Assembly (NCBI GenBank): GCA_037447655.1
Contig: JBBHKE010001496.1
Span: 126,001 to 190,000 of the forward strand
Source: Zygnema cylindricum
Lineage: Eukaryota; Streptophyta; Zygnematophyceae; Zygnematales; Zygnemataceae
Reading direction: 5' to 3'
Length of the DNA stretch: 64,000 nt
Shown: positions 1 through 13,370 of the stretch, one piece after another
How the letters are laid out: each line of letters starts with the position of its first letter
Numbering within the stretch: position 1 is the stretch's first letter
Position numbers and translations under genes: made by a program
Notes under the pieces: generated by a model
Database searches by the model: none
What the model was told of the DNA's origin: nothing
The model's input: only the letters and a program-made list of their open reading frames with translations

Positions 1-3000
1 TTTGATTTTGTTACGGTACACTCTTAGATGTCCGGCTCGGTCGCCGCCTGTCAGATTCATCGAAACCGTCCGTATGATTTTTGAAACGTGTATGTGGATG
101 TCGCCATGACCTCGAATACCTGCATTAACTTCTCTTGTCAACTTGTGGTCCCACGTGAATCACGCTTTGTGGTCACAGGTGAATCGGTTGTGTTGGCACG
201 AATTCAATCAATGATCGTAGAGTCGAACTGTACCATATATTTCCGGAATAACCGGTTCAGATTTCGTTCTTTCGATCTGGTGAATCCAATCGTCTTTTGC
301 GTGACGCGTGTAACTGATTGTCGGCGCCACTCCGTAAAACCTGCATACGTCTTTCTTGCTGACGCGCATCCATGTAAAAGTACAATACAATTTATTGTAC
401 TTTTGCTATTGTAATACTAATTAAGATAAGTACTACAACAGACTACTTGTAAAATATTCTAAGTTATTTAAGTCTCTTCTCACAACCCTATCTACTGAAA
501 TAAAGATTTCCAATTACAACAAAACCGGGGTGTTCGCAGTAGAGAATAGTACTTTGGATTAAATTGTACCAAGTAGTTAATACCGGATAGCATGATAGTG
601 TACTACACATGATTCAATGGTAGTTATGTAGTTACATAGACGTGTTTGTATAAATTATGACTAACACGTTTGAAAGACAACTTGTACAAGTTCACTGAAG
701 GAATGTGACTTTTAAGGTTGTCTTTAGGTGAGTGTTACTCTGTGTCGAGACGTGTCAGTATGTTGTATTAGGTGTGAGCTCTAAGTGAGCTCTGTTTAGA
801 GCCAAATGGACTCGTTTGTGTTAAGTGTTGCTAGGTAAAAGTTCTATGTTTGTTAGGTACCTTTGGTTGGTCTTTTGTTTATCTAAATGGGTGACTCTAC
901 AGCTTCGGATAGTGTTGTTGCGGGGCAACATTTTTGCTAGTCGTACACGACATGGTAGGATAGACAGCTATTTAAGTGTAGTATTCTAGTTGCATTATCT
1001 ATCCTTTTGATCAATTGAATCATTAAAGTAAAAAGGATTGAGGAGTGTAAGAGTAAAGGACAATGCTCTTGTTAAAAGAAGGATTCCGCCTCTTTTACAA
1101 AAAAAAAATCCTTTTTGGCCGATTATTTATTTTATTTGTGTTCTTATAGTGTGTGTTTTTTATTTATAGATCCTTTCGAAAAGAAGCACAAAAGTTACAA
1201 TGCATATTGATGGATCATGTAACAGGATTTCCTACCTCTCTGAAAATCCCATTACTTCAATCAATTTCAACCACACATTCCACACATTGGAAAATACACA
1301 TCCACGTTGGAAAACACTCACATAAGGATAAACTTTAAATTAGAAGAAGCTTCTGTCCACATAACATTAGCTTGGTCTTTTGCCCTCGTGGCTCAACCCT
1401 TCAAATTAAAGTGTTTCCTCTACTCTCCACTCTTAATAATTTTATCTCTTAACTACTAAAACACTATTTAATTAGTAAGAGATTTCAATGCAAAAATGCC
1501 TTTTCTCCAATTTGGTATTAATCGCTCATGACCGAGATCAGCCGGAATTTCCACAAACTTTTCCCAAAGGAAAAGATCTCTACTCTCATCTTGCACTTCA
1601 CTATTTATCCATCATCGCCCTGGACTCGCCAGGCCAGAGTCAACGCTCCGTTTTAACAGGCTTTTACCTGGGCCAATCATTGATCAGCAAAGACTCAGAC
1701 TGACCAATGCAAAAACGTGCGAAATCTCTTACTAACTACTTAGCGCTTTACTTACCAATCAAACATTACGTTTCACTACGTAACATTTACGTGCAAAAGT
1801 GCGCGCCAAACGAAACACGACTTGGCACGATCGTGCGTAACAAATTTCGCACGCGAAACTTCCTTCGAAATTCCCTTAAGTAAAACTGACGTTTCGTACT
1901 AAAATTTGTACGAATCGAACCACCGTGCATACTAAACATTTCATTAGAACTTTATGAAACTACACGCGTAATTTCGGTACTAATTTGACCCTTAACCCGT
2001 TTCAATGATACCCACTTGTTATTTAGACCCCACGCTGTCACCTAAATACACCCATCGCTATAACTTTTAAAATATAACTCCAAATAGCGTGATTCTTTCG
2101 CGGACGTCTACCAAATTTAGTACTCTATAATCATAATACCTAAATACCCCTTTATAAACAAGTTCGATCAGCTATTATTGTTACATCATCCCCTCCTTAT
2201 TTTTAACTGACCTCAGTTAAACACCTTTAATTCTCAAGACGGGACTTCTATATTAATATCCCTCCAATACCTTTGTAAAAACTCAGAATTTTTATCCTCT
2301 AAAGTCAACTCATCCTCAGGCCTTCCTAGATAATGCACTTGCCAGAATATAGTATCACCAACCTTGAACCGTTGACCAAAACTAATCTATTACCCAACTG
2401 TGGACTTCACGTTCTATAATTATTGAGGGATCCAATTCCAATTCTCCTTCAGTTGGTCGAAGATTCGCTGGTTTCAATTGGCTGATGTGTATCACTAGAT
2501 GAATTTTTGTTGAACGCGGGAAGTCCAATTTGGCAGCAACTGACGATATTCACCGCGTGCGAAACAAACGTTTATTAGAGTCACGAATGAACTTAAGTGA
2601 AAGTACACATACCCGTACATTTCGACGGTTTTTACTCGTACCTATTTTAGTGTATAATTATGCACGGTGTAATGATTGTGTATTCGCAAACCCAAAATAG
2701 AATTATGGATTTTTACAGTGGAAGGACGCCACGTCGTACGGATTGTCAGATTTTGTACTTCTACCTATTTTACCGTATATGCTACGACGGCGGATCCTGT
2801 ATACCCAAATCAGCGTTATGGAGAAATTACAATAAAACATTTTTTAAAAAATGGTATTGATACACAAATTAGCGTAAATGACACTAATTCATTATATACA
2901 CTAATAATTTCTATACGCTAATAACGATTCACGTGTAGCGTTTAAATTTGCGCGCTCTTTTGCACCTAAATGCTACGAAGCGAGAGGTAGTGTCTGATTG

Positions 3001-3570
3001 GTTAAAAAGTGCTACGTAGTTATGGTATGTCCCCATGTACTTGTAACTTAGTGAACCTACTTTGTATTTTACCGCGGATCCGCCGGACCCCGAAGACATG
3101 CCAACAAATGAAGTACATATGAAGTAAATAAGTGCAAAAGACACTTCACAGATCAACATGACATAAACACAAAGTGAAATATTTAACTTTCAATATCGAA
3201 CACGTTACAAAATTGGCGGTTTCGCGACAGCACAAAACTGCGCCCAATTCTACAATGCACCTAACATAAAACATATATGTGAATATCAGATTATCTCGAA
3301 GTTTTTCAATTTCTATTACTTTTCATACTCCTTTTTACTTTTTCCTCTCTAATTACTAATACCGTTAAAGTAAAGTTGTTTTCATTTTGTTTTTTAATTA
3401 AACTGCTATTGTTATTGCTATTCTTCTTTCCCTTTTGTTTTCTTCTTTTGTTGTTAATATTATTATTGTTGTTATTAATATTACTCGACAATTATTTTTT
3501 CTTTCAATTTTTCATGTTCGTACTATTTCCATGTTTAATATCTATGCCATTCTTAAATAAAATAAAATTG
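1..3570. other. Gene-poor stretch, no recognisable gene
   Basis: I recognise no gene here. Short open frames (for example 88-414 on + and 208-390 on -) have no family resemblance, no splice context and ordinary AT-rich composition. At about 2836-2936 there is sequence resembling the terminus of the MITE families found later (TAACGATTCACGTGTA at its right edge), probably a decayed element end. 3306-3500 is a T/A-rich low-complexity tract whose long open frames are translations of simple sequence. Confidence 0.5.
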
Positions 3571-3576
3571 TATGGC

Positions 3577-4362
3577 TCAAACTATTTGTCGGATAACGAT
3601 AGAGTCTAACAAGAGACCCGAATTCCAATGAAATTCATTTTCTTCCTTCAAATGTACCTTAGATTCTAATAAAGTCAATTCATCTCCTCCGTTTCCCTCT
3701 CCCTCCACTTCCACTTCTCCCACTTCCACTTCTTGCCACACTATTTCTCTGTCCATAGCAAGGTCTTCCCTCCCAAGGTAATCGCTAGCCAACGCCACCC
3801 GAATTTCTTCCGCCACTGGTCTAATACGCCGAGCAGTTCTTTCACTCCCTCCTATTTGCGCCATCGCCCTCTCCCACTCTCTCTCCCACTCTCTCTTCGC
3901 TCTCTCTCTGTCCCTCCTCTGAAGTTCCCACATGACAAGAAAGAACTCAACCGATTCAACCGCATTCTAAGCCAGTTCCTGAATCTTTTGAGTGATAAAC
4001 CTTTCTTATTCCCTCTCCCTCTTCTTCCTCCTCAACCTCATATTCATAAAGATCAAGAGAATTCTGGATATTCCCTGTTGGGATTTCAAAAATTACATTT
4101 CTGGTCATTATGTTCCCATTTTCAAAAGTTGTATCCATAGTTAAATTGAAGAATTTAAAGCGCCCAGAGTCCGGATCAATAGCCATTCTCTAGAAAAATT
4201 TGAATTTTCTATGTGCCACGTGGCATTTGATATCTCCACCAGCTTCCATCCACCAGACCTCAATAAGTGTCGGAACCTTTTTAAAAATGGCGTCGGAAAC
4301 CCGCTTTATTTTTGTCCAGTAGCGCTCGTCATCTCCCCACACGATCCATAAAATCTCCGCTG
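3577..4362 (-). pseudogene. Phloem protein 2 / Nictaba-like lectin domain gene with an in-frame TAG
   Basis: The minus-strand translation reads like the PP2 (Nictaba) carbohydrate-binding domain. An N-terminal block AEILWIVWGDDERYW is followed by FKKVPTLIEVWWMEAGGDI (family pattern: ITWGDDPRYW, then F.EVAEL..VCWLEIRG). Later comes NLTMDTTFENGN. The C-terminal block is VWQEVEVGEVEVEGEGN and then WNSGLLLDSIVIRQ (family: DGWMEIELGEF, then WKSGLIVEGIEIRP). An 82-nt intron at 3919-4000 (GTTTAT...TTCAG) joins the two frames in phase 0. The likely acceptor of the first visible exon is at 4362/4363; upstream sequence is open but unlike the family. TAG at 4190-4192 interrupts the frame between the N-terminal block and the rest. 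No good intron removes it without deleting conserved residues, so this is probably a pseudogene, unless there is recoding or an assembly error. PP2 proteins are cytosolic/nuclear lectins. Domain identification is fairly firm; gene status is uncertain. Confidence 0.62.
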
Positions 4363-4365
4363 CTG

Positions 4366-4390
4366 CCACGTGGACTACCACGTGGACTAC
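4366..4390. repeat. Tandem 12-bp unit containing G-box CCACGTGG
   Basis: CCACGTGGACTA occurs twice in tandem (CCACGTGG at 4366-4373 and 4378-4385), and another CCACGTGG lies at 4216-4223. The palindrome is a perfect plant G-box core (CACGTG). The tandem copies sit directly upstream, on the minus strand, of the inferred PP2 exon acceptor, so they may be intronic or promoter-proximal. Function is not shown. Confidence 0.4.
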
Positions 4391-4599
4391 CAAAGATCTT
4401 GTCAGCCAATCAGATTGCCGGAAAAGCTTTTTGTTGGCGCTGAAAATTCCTTTTCTGAATCGGCGTAAAAGTTCGCGGGAATTCATAATTTTCAAAAAAT
4501 CTGGCTATGAAAAATGGTTGCTGAACCAATCAGAACGGGCAGGAAGAAATTTTCTCCAGACTTCATCTGACGTGGCAGCTTGTCGAAAGAATTTGGAGA

Positions 4600-5080
4600 A
4601 GGTTACGAGGCGAGAGATGTTGGAGACCGAGGTGAGGGAGATAATGGTCTCGAGGGAGGAGAGATGAAGTCGAAGGAAGAGAGGGGGGGGGGGGGTGAGA
4701 CATGGTTGAGAGAGAGAGGATGGAGAAGAGGAGAGGATAGAGAGGAAGAGAAGAGGAGGAGGAGATGAGGAGAAGGAGAGGAGGAGAGGTGCAAAAGGAA
4801 GGAGAGAGGGAAGAGGAGGAAAGGCGGAAAGGAGGGAGAAGAGGAGAGGAGGAGACGGTAGAGAGAATGTAGAAAAGGATGGGAGGATCGGAAGGAGGGA
4901 GGGAAGGAGAATAAGAGGTAGAAATGAAGAGACAGGATGGAAGGCAGAACCGATGGGAGAGGAGTGAGCATAGGGAGAGGGAGAGAAAATGGGGAGGAGA
5001 GAAGTGGGATTTCAAGAGAAGCCTAACTAGGCATTGCAGATTGGCGAGGTAGAGGAGAGGTAGAAAAGAAATAGAGGTGA
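4600..5080. repeat. Purine-rich (GA/GGA) low-complexity tract
   Basis: Imperfect GGAGA/GAGGA sequence for nearly 500 bp. The long open frames on both strands (Arg/Glu/Gly on +, Ser/Leu/Pro on -) are translations of simple sequence and not genes. Confidence 0.8.
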
Positions 5081-5195
5081 GTGTGAGGGGATTTGTCCGA
5101 CTGGTATGAGAACAGACTAAACAGAGGGGTAGATTTCATTAGTAGGAGATAGGACGTGATAAGCGATGAAAGGGAACGGATATTCGTGGAAACGA

Positions 5196-5405
5196 AAACG
5201 CGTTGTTTCAAAGTGAAACAAAAACAGGTTGTTTCAGAGCTAAACAAAAACGTGTTGTTTCAGAGTGAAACAAAACGCGTTGTTTCAGGGTGAAACAAAA
5301 ACGCGTTGTTTAAGAATTAAACAAAAACACGTTGTTTCAGAGTGAAACAAAACGCGTTGTTTCAGAGTAAAACAAAATCGTGTTGTTTCAGAGTGAAATA
5401 AAAAT
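5196..5405. repeat. Minisatellite, ~30-bp unit with GTTTCAGAGTGAAAC hairpin
   Basis: Seven or eight head-to-tail copies of a unit containing GTTTCAGAGTGAAAC followed by AAAAACGCGTT. Each unit is an inverted repeat (GTTTC...GAAAC) around a short loop, with an ACGCGT palindrome between units. Confidence 0.8.
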
Positions 5406-6239
5406 GTGTTTTTGTGACAGTAGGTAAAGATGAATGGAGATGACGTAATTGTCAAAAGTCAACGAATTGACGTCAAAGGAATAAGACAGAGCAGGTGTTT
5501 AGCAGTTTCGGTACATCGTTGAGCGGAGACTACACGACAAAAAGACATAAAACCAAGCTCAACCGTCCAGCATTTGACACGTCAAAACATTGTTTTCACG
5601 TTGAAACGTACGGCAAGTACGCCGTTTTTTCGTTTTAACAAATAAAAAATGGGTCGTGATACAGTCCGTTAAAACAGTCGGCGCGTGTTTCGTACGGAAA
5701 CTTAACGTGCGATTCCCTTCGATCGAAGTGCGTGTTTTATATTTTTTTTGCCACACCAATTTGTTTTCTTAGAAAAAGTATGATTTGTGACGGTCGGTGT
5801 CACGCGGTAACCATAGATGTCCAATTAATACGGACTTGGACTTTTTTACGAAAACTACACTGCGAATCTTTATTAGCGTTATGAACTCTATATCGGCACC
5901 CCAAAATTTTGACATTAATACCTTACATATAATAAACTACACTATTTAAGGACGTGGACCATAATTTGCCACGTCTCCTAGCACTAAATTATAATGAATG
6001 ACGCTAATTTTTTCTTTACACTAATAATTTGTCAACGCTAATAACGATTCGCGATGTAGTATTCATTTGCTTCGTAGCTTTCGTAAATTTCGTACGTCTC
6101 ACACTGTACGAAAAATTGTACGAACACTAAAAAAAAATTGCTTCATTTGCGCGCGCGTATTTTTTGTGTCTTCCACTCCGTCTTCAAAAGGAAGCCGCCG
6201 TTGGAGACGCCGTAAATTCCGCCGCTAGTCGCTTGCTCG

Positions 6240-6680
6240 TTGCACTTTTCAGTTTTGCACTTAAGCTTCATTTGCGCGCGCGTATTTTTATGTGAGCGGC
6301 GAGCCGCGGAATTTATGGCGTCTCGCGCGCGAATTTTTATCTGCGCGGCGAGCCGTGGAACTTATGGCGTCTTGCACGCTTATTTTTATCTGAGCGGCGA
6401 GCCGCGGAATTTATGGCGACTTGCACGCGTATTTTTATCTGAGCGGCGAGCCGCAGAATATATGGCGTCTCGCACGCGTATATTCATCTGAGCGATGAGC
6501 CGCAGAATTTATGACGTCTCGCAAGCGTAATTTATCTGAGCGGCGAGCGGCGTAATTTATGGCATCTCCAACGGCGGCTTCCTTGAGCCATTTTGCGTCA
6601 TTTGCACGTGCGTATTTTCATCTGTCCTCCACTTGGTCTTTAGAAGGAAGCCGCCGTTGGAGACGATGTAAATTTAGGCG
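6240..6680. repeat. Satellite-like array, ~57-bp unit, flanked by direct repeats
   Basis: About five diverged copies of a unit containing TGAGCGGCGAGCCGCGGAAT, TTATGGCGTCTCGCACGCG and TATTTTTATC. The block is bordered at about 6185 and 6645 by direct copies of GGAAGCCGCCGTTGGAGACG, with an inverted copy at about 6565. The whole block therefore looks like one repeat-filled element. The 83-aa open frame over it only reflects a unit length divisible by three. Confidence 0.7.
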
Positions 6681-7121
6681 CTCGCCGCGAGTTCGTTGCA
6701 CTTTTCAGTTTTTTAGGGTATTGAATATTGACAGATTTTGAAATTTGAAAGTCCAAAAAAAGCACAAATTTTACCTACGAATTTTAAAAGTTTGAAATTG
6801 CTTTATGCGCACTCTACGTGGCATTTATTAGTTTACTCCGTGCGTTTTATGCGCATAGGACATCTATGGCGGTAAGAAGTACATTGGTTTTTACGCGTGC
6901 GAACTCACATTTCCAGCCAAGAACTCGCCCGCTCGCCAAAAGGCTCATTTATGGACGTTGAAATTTTCGAATAAATTTGTCGGCTAGTGAATCCGACTGT
7001 CCGTCCAATGGGAAGCGAGTCATTCTCACATCCATTCGCTCGTTCATTCGTTCGATTTCATTGTTGACCTGAGTCGGACGACTTGAAAGTAACACGGTCA
7101 GCTGGCCAAAACACAACAATA

Positions 7122-7811
7122 CACCATGTATCGCTATTAGTGTTAAAAGTTTTTTCGCCACTTAAAACATCTTTTCTCGTACAAACTTGTCCAATTTTCA
7201 ATTTTAGACAGCCAATCGAAAGTTGAGAATCTTACCTTTCGATCCAAGTCGTCAGATCCACAACTCAACAAGTCTAAGCGAAGAAATTTGTTTTAGGCAA
7301 CCAAAAATTAGTGATGTGTATCGGGAAAAAATTTATTGCGATAACACTGATACCGATACTTAACTTATCGGTTATCGAACGGTCAAGGGCTTCGATACAA
7401 GACCAACAAATTCCTTATCCGCGATAAGTGGAAACGACATGGTACTCTTTATAATAGTACTTTATGGTATATTGTATTATATTTATCACTGTTTAAAGCA
7501 TGGTATGCCACGTGTAGCAATTTGTTCAGTACTCGGTGTAACGGAATAACGGCGATTCAGTTTGACGGAATAAACCGTACAACTATACGGTACAAACTGT
7601 ACAATTATCGCCGATAGCTATTGGTACCGGTGTTATCGCGATAAAAAACCGATATTATCGGTTTGTTATCATCGACAACACCAATTTCGATATATCGTGC
7701 CAATATGTCGATTATCGGCAAGCCAAAAAAAGTTACATATCGATTTTCGGAAAACCTTGCCGATACACAACACTACCAATAATCCATTAACACTAGTAGC
7801 GATACACGGTG
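7122..7811. mobile_element. MITE family A copy (TA target), carrying a hAT-type insertion
   Basis: The terminal inverted repeats begin CACCATGTATCGCTATTAG on the left and end CTAGTAGCGATACACGGTG on the right. They are flanked by TA on both sides (7120-7121 and 7812-7813). Family A is recognised by CGCCACTTAAAACATCTTTT just inside the TIR. Non-coding; TA duplication and length suggest a Tc1/mariner-type non-autonomous element. Disrupted by the element at 7309-7775. Confidence 0.8.
7309..7775. mobile_element. hAT-like non-autonomous element (family E) nested in MITE A
   Basis: Ends are TAGTGATGTGTATCGG and CCGATACACAACACTA. The flanking octamers are CCAAAAAT (7301-7308) and CCAATAAT (7776-7783), a 7/8 match as expected of an old 8-bp hAT target duplication. 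The interior is made of TATCG/CGATA palindromic strings with no coding capacity. Confidence 0.75.
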
Positions 7812-7813
7812 TA

Positions 7814-10400
7814 CAGTAATGATGGGTATTGGGACCATAACCCTTACTGCATTAATGTCATCCAAATACCCACTAATGGACCATAGCCCTTAACTACATT
7901 CATGTTATCTAGATATTGCCGACGCTTTCCACTTATTGTTTTGCTTCTTAGACATTTCATGGTGATTGTAATTTCACAAAAACATATTGCTCTAGGACGT
8001 TGAGGCTTGCATGGTATTTTCCATAGGCTCCCTCACCATAACATACTTGACAACGCGTTATTTATAGGCATGTTGGTTAACTAATGATATCAGCATAGGC
8101 GGTTGATAATCTGCTCTTTAAAAATTGTCTCGGCGACCTTAAGGGGCTATAACTTGAACGTCCAGATCAACCATTATAAGTCAACAGAAGGTCTTATCTG
8201 TTCACAAGCTGGCACAATTAAATAAAGAATTGGAATACTCGAGACATACCATAAATAAGTGATGGGTTCACAAAGTCGACACTCAACAAAAAATGTTTAG
8301 CAAGTGCGTTAACTTGAGAGTCGAGATCGACCACTGTAACTTAACACAACGTTTTATTTGTAACTATGCAAAGGTTGACTCGATCAACAACACCAAATAA
8401 CACAAAAGCACGAAGTGCAAAAAATGATAGGTTCACAAAGTGACAATTAATAAAAAAATATCAAAAAATGATACATTGACAAAGTAAATAGTTACTACGA
8501 AATGTTAGGCAGTGAAAAATAAAAAAACTGGCAAATTACAACATTATACATAACAAGATGCATGTTATCTATCTTGAATGTCGAGATATACTCAAAAGAT
8601 CATGTAGTCAAATGCAGTAGGCTCGAAATGAAGTTATGACAAATATGCGATGAGAATGTTTGCCATTTTGATACAAATTAGATAATTTACTACAACGTAT
8701 TGTTTAATTTTATATGAAAAAAAAACTACAGCGAGGTGAAGTCTTTTTCTGGTTGAAAGTTACACCCTTATATATTGTGATGTTGTGGTTGAGCTGCAAG
8801 CACATGAATTTTAAACACCTATAAGTACTTTAACAATATTTAAACAACAAAAAAAATTGTGACATGATTCCAGTTTTGTTCTTCGGTCCTTACGATTCAT
8901 CTCGTTGAATTTCACTTTTCAGATACGTGTTGTTAAACAGATCGTGGTTGTTGTCTTACCCGTGATGTAATTTTTCTATAGTATTTTGATAATGGCAATA
9001 AAATAATGGTTACCTTTGATTGGTAATCCACGTTTTTTCACTGAGGTGAGAGGTTTTATTAGTGTTGCCATGTAACAAACTTGAATAATGTATCAAAAAA
9101 TCTTCAAAACCAAAAGAATTCCAAAGTATCCAAAGTTAAAACAAGATAATAAAGTAGATAGGTGTCTCACACCAATGCTTAAAGTTCGCGTTTATCCATT
9201 GTAACAGAAGTTGTTCAAAAAATTCAAGATTTCTGAATATTACACCGTGAATCATTACAAGAGTTATTAGTTTTTTCAACATTTTAATCAATTTTTTTTC
9301 CATGCAGATTTGTTTAATTTATGTTTGGATATAACCTAATGGAAAATAAAATCCTTACTTTTTCATCACAATTGTTGGATTAGTAAACTTGCCAAAGGTT
9401 CACATAGAAAATATGTTTGGTTGTTCAAAAACATTAACATTACTTGTGATACACAATAATATATTCATCAACTTCAAACTGGGTGTAAAAGTATCAAATT
9501 TGCAAGCAATGACAAACTTTTTTGGATTGTGAATTTATAGCAATCATACATGAAGACATGAAACAAAAAAAAAAAAAAAAGGTATGAGAATCGCTATGAA
9601 AATTTTTAACACTAGTTCATCGCTCCTAATTTTTGACCCACAAACCTAAATGAGAATTAATTACACTGATATAGGTACGGGTTACTTAGTGTCAAATACT
9701 TTAATTTAGTGTTTTTTATATAGTGTAGTGCACGAATTTTCTCTATATATACTAAAATTTCCCTTTTTTTGCATTAACGTAGCAAAAAGGTGTCAAATAA
9801 TTCCGTCGACATAGGAAAGCCTGTGGCGTTGACGATTTGTTTCTTAGCAATAAAAATAGGGAAAAATTGCACGAGCTTATTTTCACATGTTCGAACGTCG
9901 ACTACGTGAACATATGCTACAGGCTATATATGCTACAGTAAGGGAATGGGTATTCTTATTAACGCTAGATGCATAGATTATCACTAATGTTTTGTTGGCG
10001 CTAAACCTAAAACCCAAATTAGAGTTGATACCCTTATTTTTTGTTTTAGGGCGTGTTCCCATGTGATAAAGTTAGGGTTTTTTTTATCGTTTTTGTCCAA
10101 AGTTCAACCCGCAACGAGAGAATTTCAGCCGTACCAAAATATTGAAAAGAGCATAGTACAATTTGCGTCATCTTCTAACTTTTTGCTGCCTTACGCATTT
10201 GTAACCACTTTTGCGTCACTCCTACTCAAACTTCTACTGAAATCACTTCGCGCAGTGATTTTAGTTTACGTAATAAGTTATAAGCGAAAAGGAAGACGTT
10301 GTGGCACGCGTTACACACTTTTGGAAACCTTTTTTGTAGTACGCAGAGTACAAAAAAGAATCCCACTGTCCGTTTCCACTTTGTGCAAACTTTTTTCTGT
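7814..10400. other. Gene-poor stretch with diverged direct repeats
   Basis: No gene recognised. At about 8150, 8310 and 8570 a block CTTGAgaGTCGAGATcgACCA recurs in diverged form, and GGTTCACAAAGT recurs near 8265 and 8430, suggesting an old tandem duplication with a period of roughly 160-260 bp. The remainder is AT-rich with no supported feature. Confidence 0.4.
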
Positions 10401-10419
10401 TTAAGGGCCATGGAGGGTT

Positions 10420-10900
10420 CTCAAAGAACGGATGCCATTTCACGAAACGTCCCCTCTCTCTCTCCCTCTCCCACTACAACGTCTCTCTCCCTCTTTCTCA
10501 CTCGACCGCTCTTTTTTCTCTCTTCTCCAGATGAAATGCATCAATAATAGTATCAAATGAGAGTTTTTTTTTGTTTTTTTCAAATATTTTTGGTCTTGAT
10601 TTGATGGCATATCGAATGATAAAACATAAGAAAAATCAATCGGGAAGCCATGGCGGAAAATTTACGTACTAACGAGGTCACAAGCCAGCATGACTTCGCA
10701 ATGTCACAAAACCCTAAATATCTACAATGTCAAAAAAATCTCGACGATTACAATTGTCGTTGTCTTTGTAAACATCACTGATTTTAGGAAGTTTCGTAGT
10801 TGTCTACATTTCGTTTCGTAGGCTGTCGCACATTTTGTAGACGTCTACAAGTGTTGCATATTTAAAGAACCAAAGACCCAAGTAACGATTGATATATGGG
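10420..10900. repeat. Dispersed repeat H, copy 1
   Basis: Contains a CTCTCCCTC-rich start, then GAGGTCACAAGCCAGCATGA and AATGTCACAAAACCCTAAAT. The same order of motifs recurs at 11270-11880 and 33400-33960. No coding capacity or termini could be defined. Confidence 0.55.
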
Positions 10901-11269
10901 GTGTCCCCATGTATTAAATCATTGAATTTTCTCTGTCCTTTTGCCCTAAAATTCAAGGAACTTTGAGAAAAAATTTAGCCGTATGAGAAAATATTTTTTA
11001 CCAAAGTACAGTGAATGTCAATTAAATACTTCGAATGCACTGCATGTTTGTCGTCATGTGAACGCATTTTGGCGTTTTCCCCTTTTTTACCCCCGCGCAA
11101 GAGAATCCAGCCCATCAAAAAACTTCATCAAAAATCATCTCGAGAGGGTGTTTTTAGTTCAAATATTGCCCAAACAAGGAATGAAAAACGACACACGAGC
11201 GGGAATTTTTTTAGGACAAGGGAGAGTTCTCGCTATTTATCTCCCTACCCCTCACAAGCATGTACGGAA

Positions 11270-11880
11270 AAAAAGGTAAAAGGTTATGGAGGGGTCTCGG
11301 ACGTCCACTTTCATTCATGGGTCCTTTGCAAAATTTTGCGCCGTCGTCGCCTCTCCCCGCTCCTTCTCACACTATCAATTTTATCTCACATTTATTAAAA
11401 CGAGGCACGACAATAGTGGTATGAAATGAAAGATATTTGAAAAGTTATTATTTTGAATACCTTTATGTATATTTTTATGGCAAGTCGAGTGAAAAAAGTC
11501 GAAAAAACGAAATCGTGTAACCATGGCAGAAAGTTCTTGAATATGTGATGTCGACGTTGTCACAAGTGAGCATGGCGTCACAATGTCACAAAACCCTAAA
11601 TATTTGCCATGTCACAAAACTTCAACAATCTAGCCGTCTACAACTGTCGCTGTTTTTGTTGGCGTCACCAATTTCGTAGTCGTCTTCAACCGTCACAAAG
11701 CTGTACCCACGTCTACAACCGTCACATGTCAAAGCTCCGATTTTATTTTCGCACATTGGGACGCTCTTTCAAAGTAGTACGGAGAATCTTCACTATAGTC
11801 CAAAATTCTTTATCAAAGTACCGATTACATGGGAGACACCCTCATAGGGACAATTTGAAAAGTACACCGTAAAATCTGCG
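11270..11880. repeat. Dispersed repeat H, copy 2
   Basis: Shares with the copies at 10.4 and 33.4 kb the series GCCTCTCCCC, a short AT stretch, GTTGTCACAAGTGAGCATGG, CAATGTCACAAAACCCTAAA, then CGTCACCAATTTCGTAG. Possibly a non-autonomous element; ends unresolved. Confidence 0.55.
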
Positions 11881-11889
11881 CTAAAATCC

Positions 11890-13105
11890 AAAGTAACATT
11901 CTAAAGTTTCGGTTACATGGGCATAGAATGCCACGTGGAGTTGCAAGCTGCTGTAAAGTCATAAATCTGCATGCGATCGCTCGAAGTAGAGTAGCGTCCT
12001 TTTTTGTAGTTCAGATCTGCCTCGTGTCACATGCTGGTCGGTGCTTTCGTTTCTCGGCCCTCTGTGTGACTTCATTTTTGTAGAATCCCCGAAAGCTGGT
12101 TGAATGACACGCGGCGATTCTTTGCGCCGTACTAGACTACAGGTTGCGCATGCCTATTCTATATTAGGGCAAGGTTCCATTAGGAAAAAAATGACGTTGT
12201 TTACTGAAAGACGTACTGTTTCGTACAGTGCCGTACCAAAGAAAAAAAAATGTCAGAAAAACAAGGCTACTGAATGATGGATTCGATTCTCCACGTTTAT
12301 GGGCGTAAACGTGGACCGTCGGATGCATTATCGGATACGCCGTCGTCTGACACTTTCAGTTCGCAACAAGTGACCCGGAGTAGGTCAATTCTCACGCACA
12401 ATTGTCGTTATCTAAGAGCTATCGACAGCCTGACGAATCTGGACCGCTCGTTTCAAATTTTACAATCTTTCATTTTTTATCTTTCAATCGACGACCTATA
12501 ATGTGCCAACTTTCGTTGTCGGCCAAATTGTGACGATTACGACTGATCATTCTCTCTAGGTACAGCGACCCGCTAGAGACAAATTGGAAACTTGATTTCC
12601 TGTTTCTAAAACGAGGCATTTGACTTCTGACACGTGTCATCAGACGAAACAGACTTTAAGAATAGAAATATTCACACGTGTGGCGGTGCGTGTACCCGCG
12701 ACAAGTGTCTCGCTACAGAAAACGACATACAATCTTCAAATATCGTGACGATTTTTTAGCAATTTATTTTTTCACCACTGACCGTTCCGGGACGACATGC
12801 GATAAATATCTGCTGTAAATATCAAAGATTCGCTCGGGTACAGAAAAAGGAAGTGTACGGTACAGTACTGTACGGTTCTGTGGTGTAAATTCTACTGCGT
12901 CAAGATTGTTATTACGACAGAGCACAAAATAAAGTACGTACTCGAGAGTTAAGACCCTTCGTAACTACAACGACCTAACGCTGTCGTTTCCTCAAAAATA
13001 AAGTACGATGCCCTCTTTCCGTACATCTACAATTTGTTTGTCGCCACCTGTCACGACATTAATTCAGTTCATTGGCTAACCACTAGGCTACGTACACTAT
13101 AGTAC
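11890..13105. other. No recognisable gene
   Basis: Unique-looking sequence without recognised coding exons. A short open frame at 12274-12501 (75 aa) has no family resemblance. 12172-12240 resembles 49858-49930 (GTTGTTTACTG followed by a repeat of TACTG/CGTAC), so it is probably repeat-derived. Confidence 0.4.
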
Positions 13106-13109
13106 AGCA

Positions 13110-13339
13110 CACCGCCAATCGCTATTAGTAGTGTTGGGTATCGGGTAGATTCATATCGCGATAATCTCGATATTCGATATATCGAATATCGATCGAGGAG
13201 GATCCTCGATATATCGTACCGAGACCAACATAAATTATCGCGATATATATCGCAAAAATTTCGTGTCCGTACAGGCAGAGTACGGAAAACCATACGAAAA
13301 ATCGTACGGGGAATCGTACGAAAAATCGTACGGATTTTT

Positions 13340-13370
<31 letters not shown>

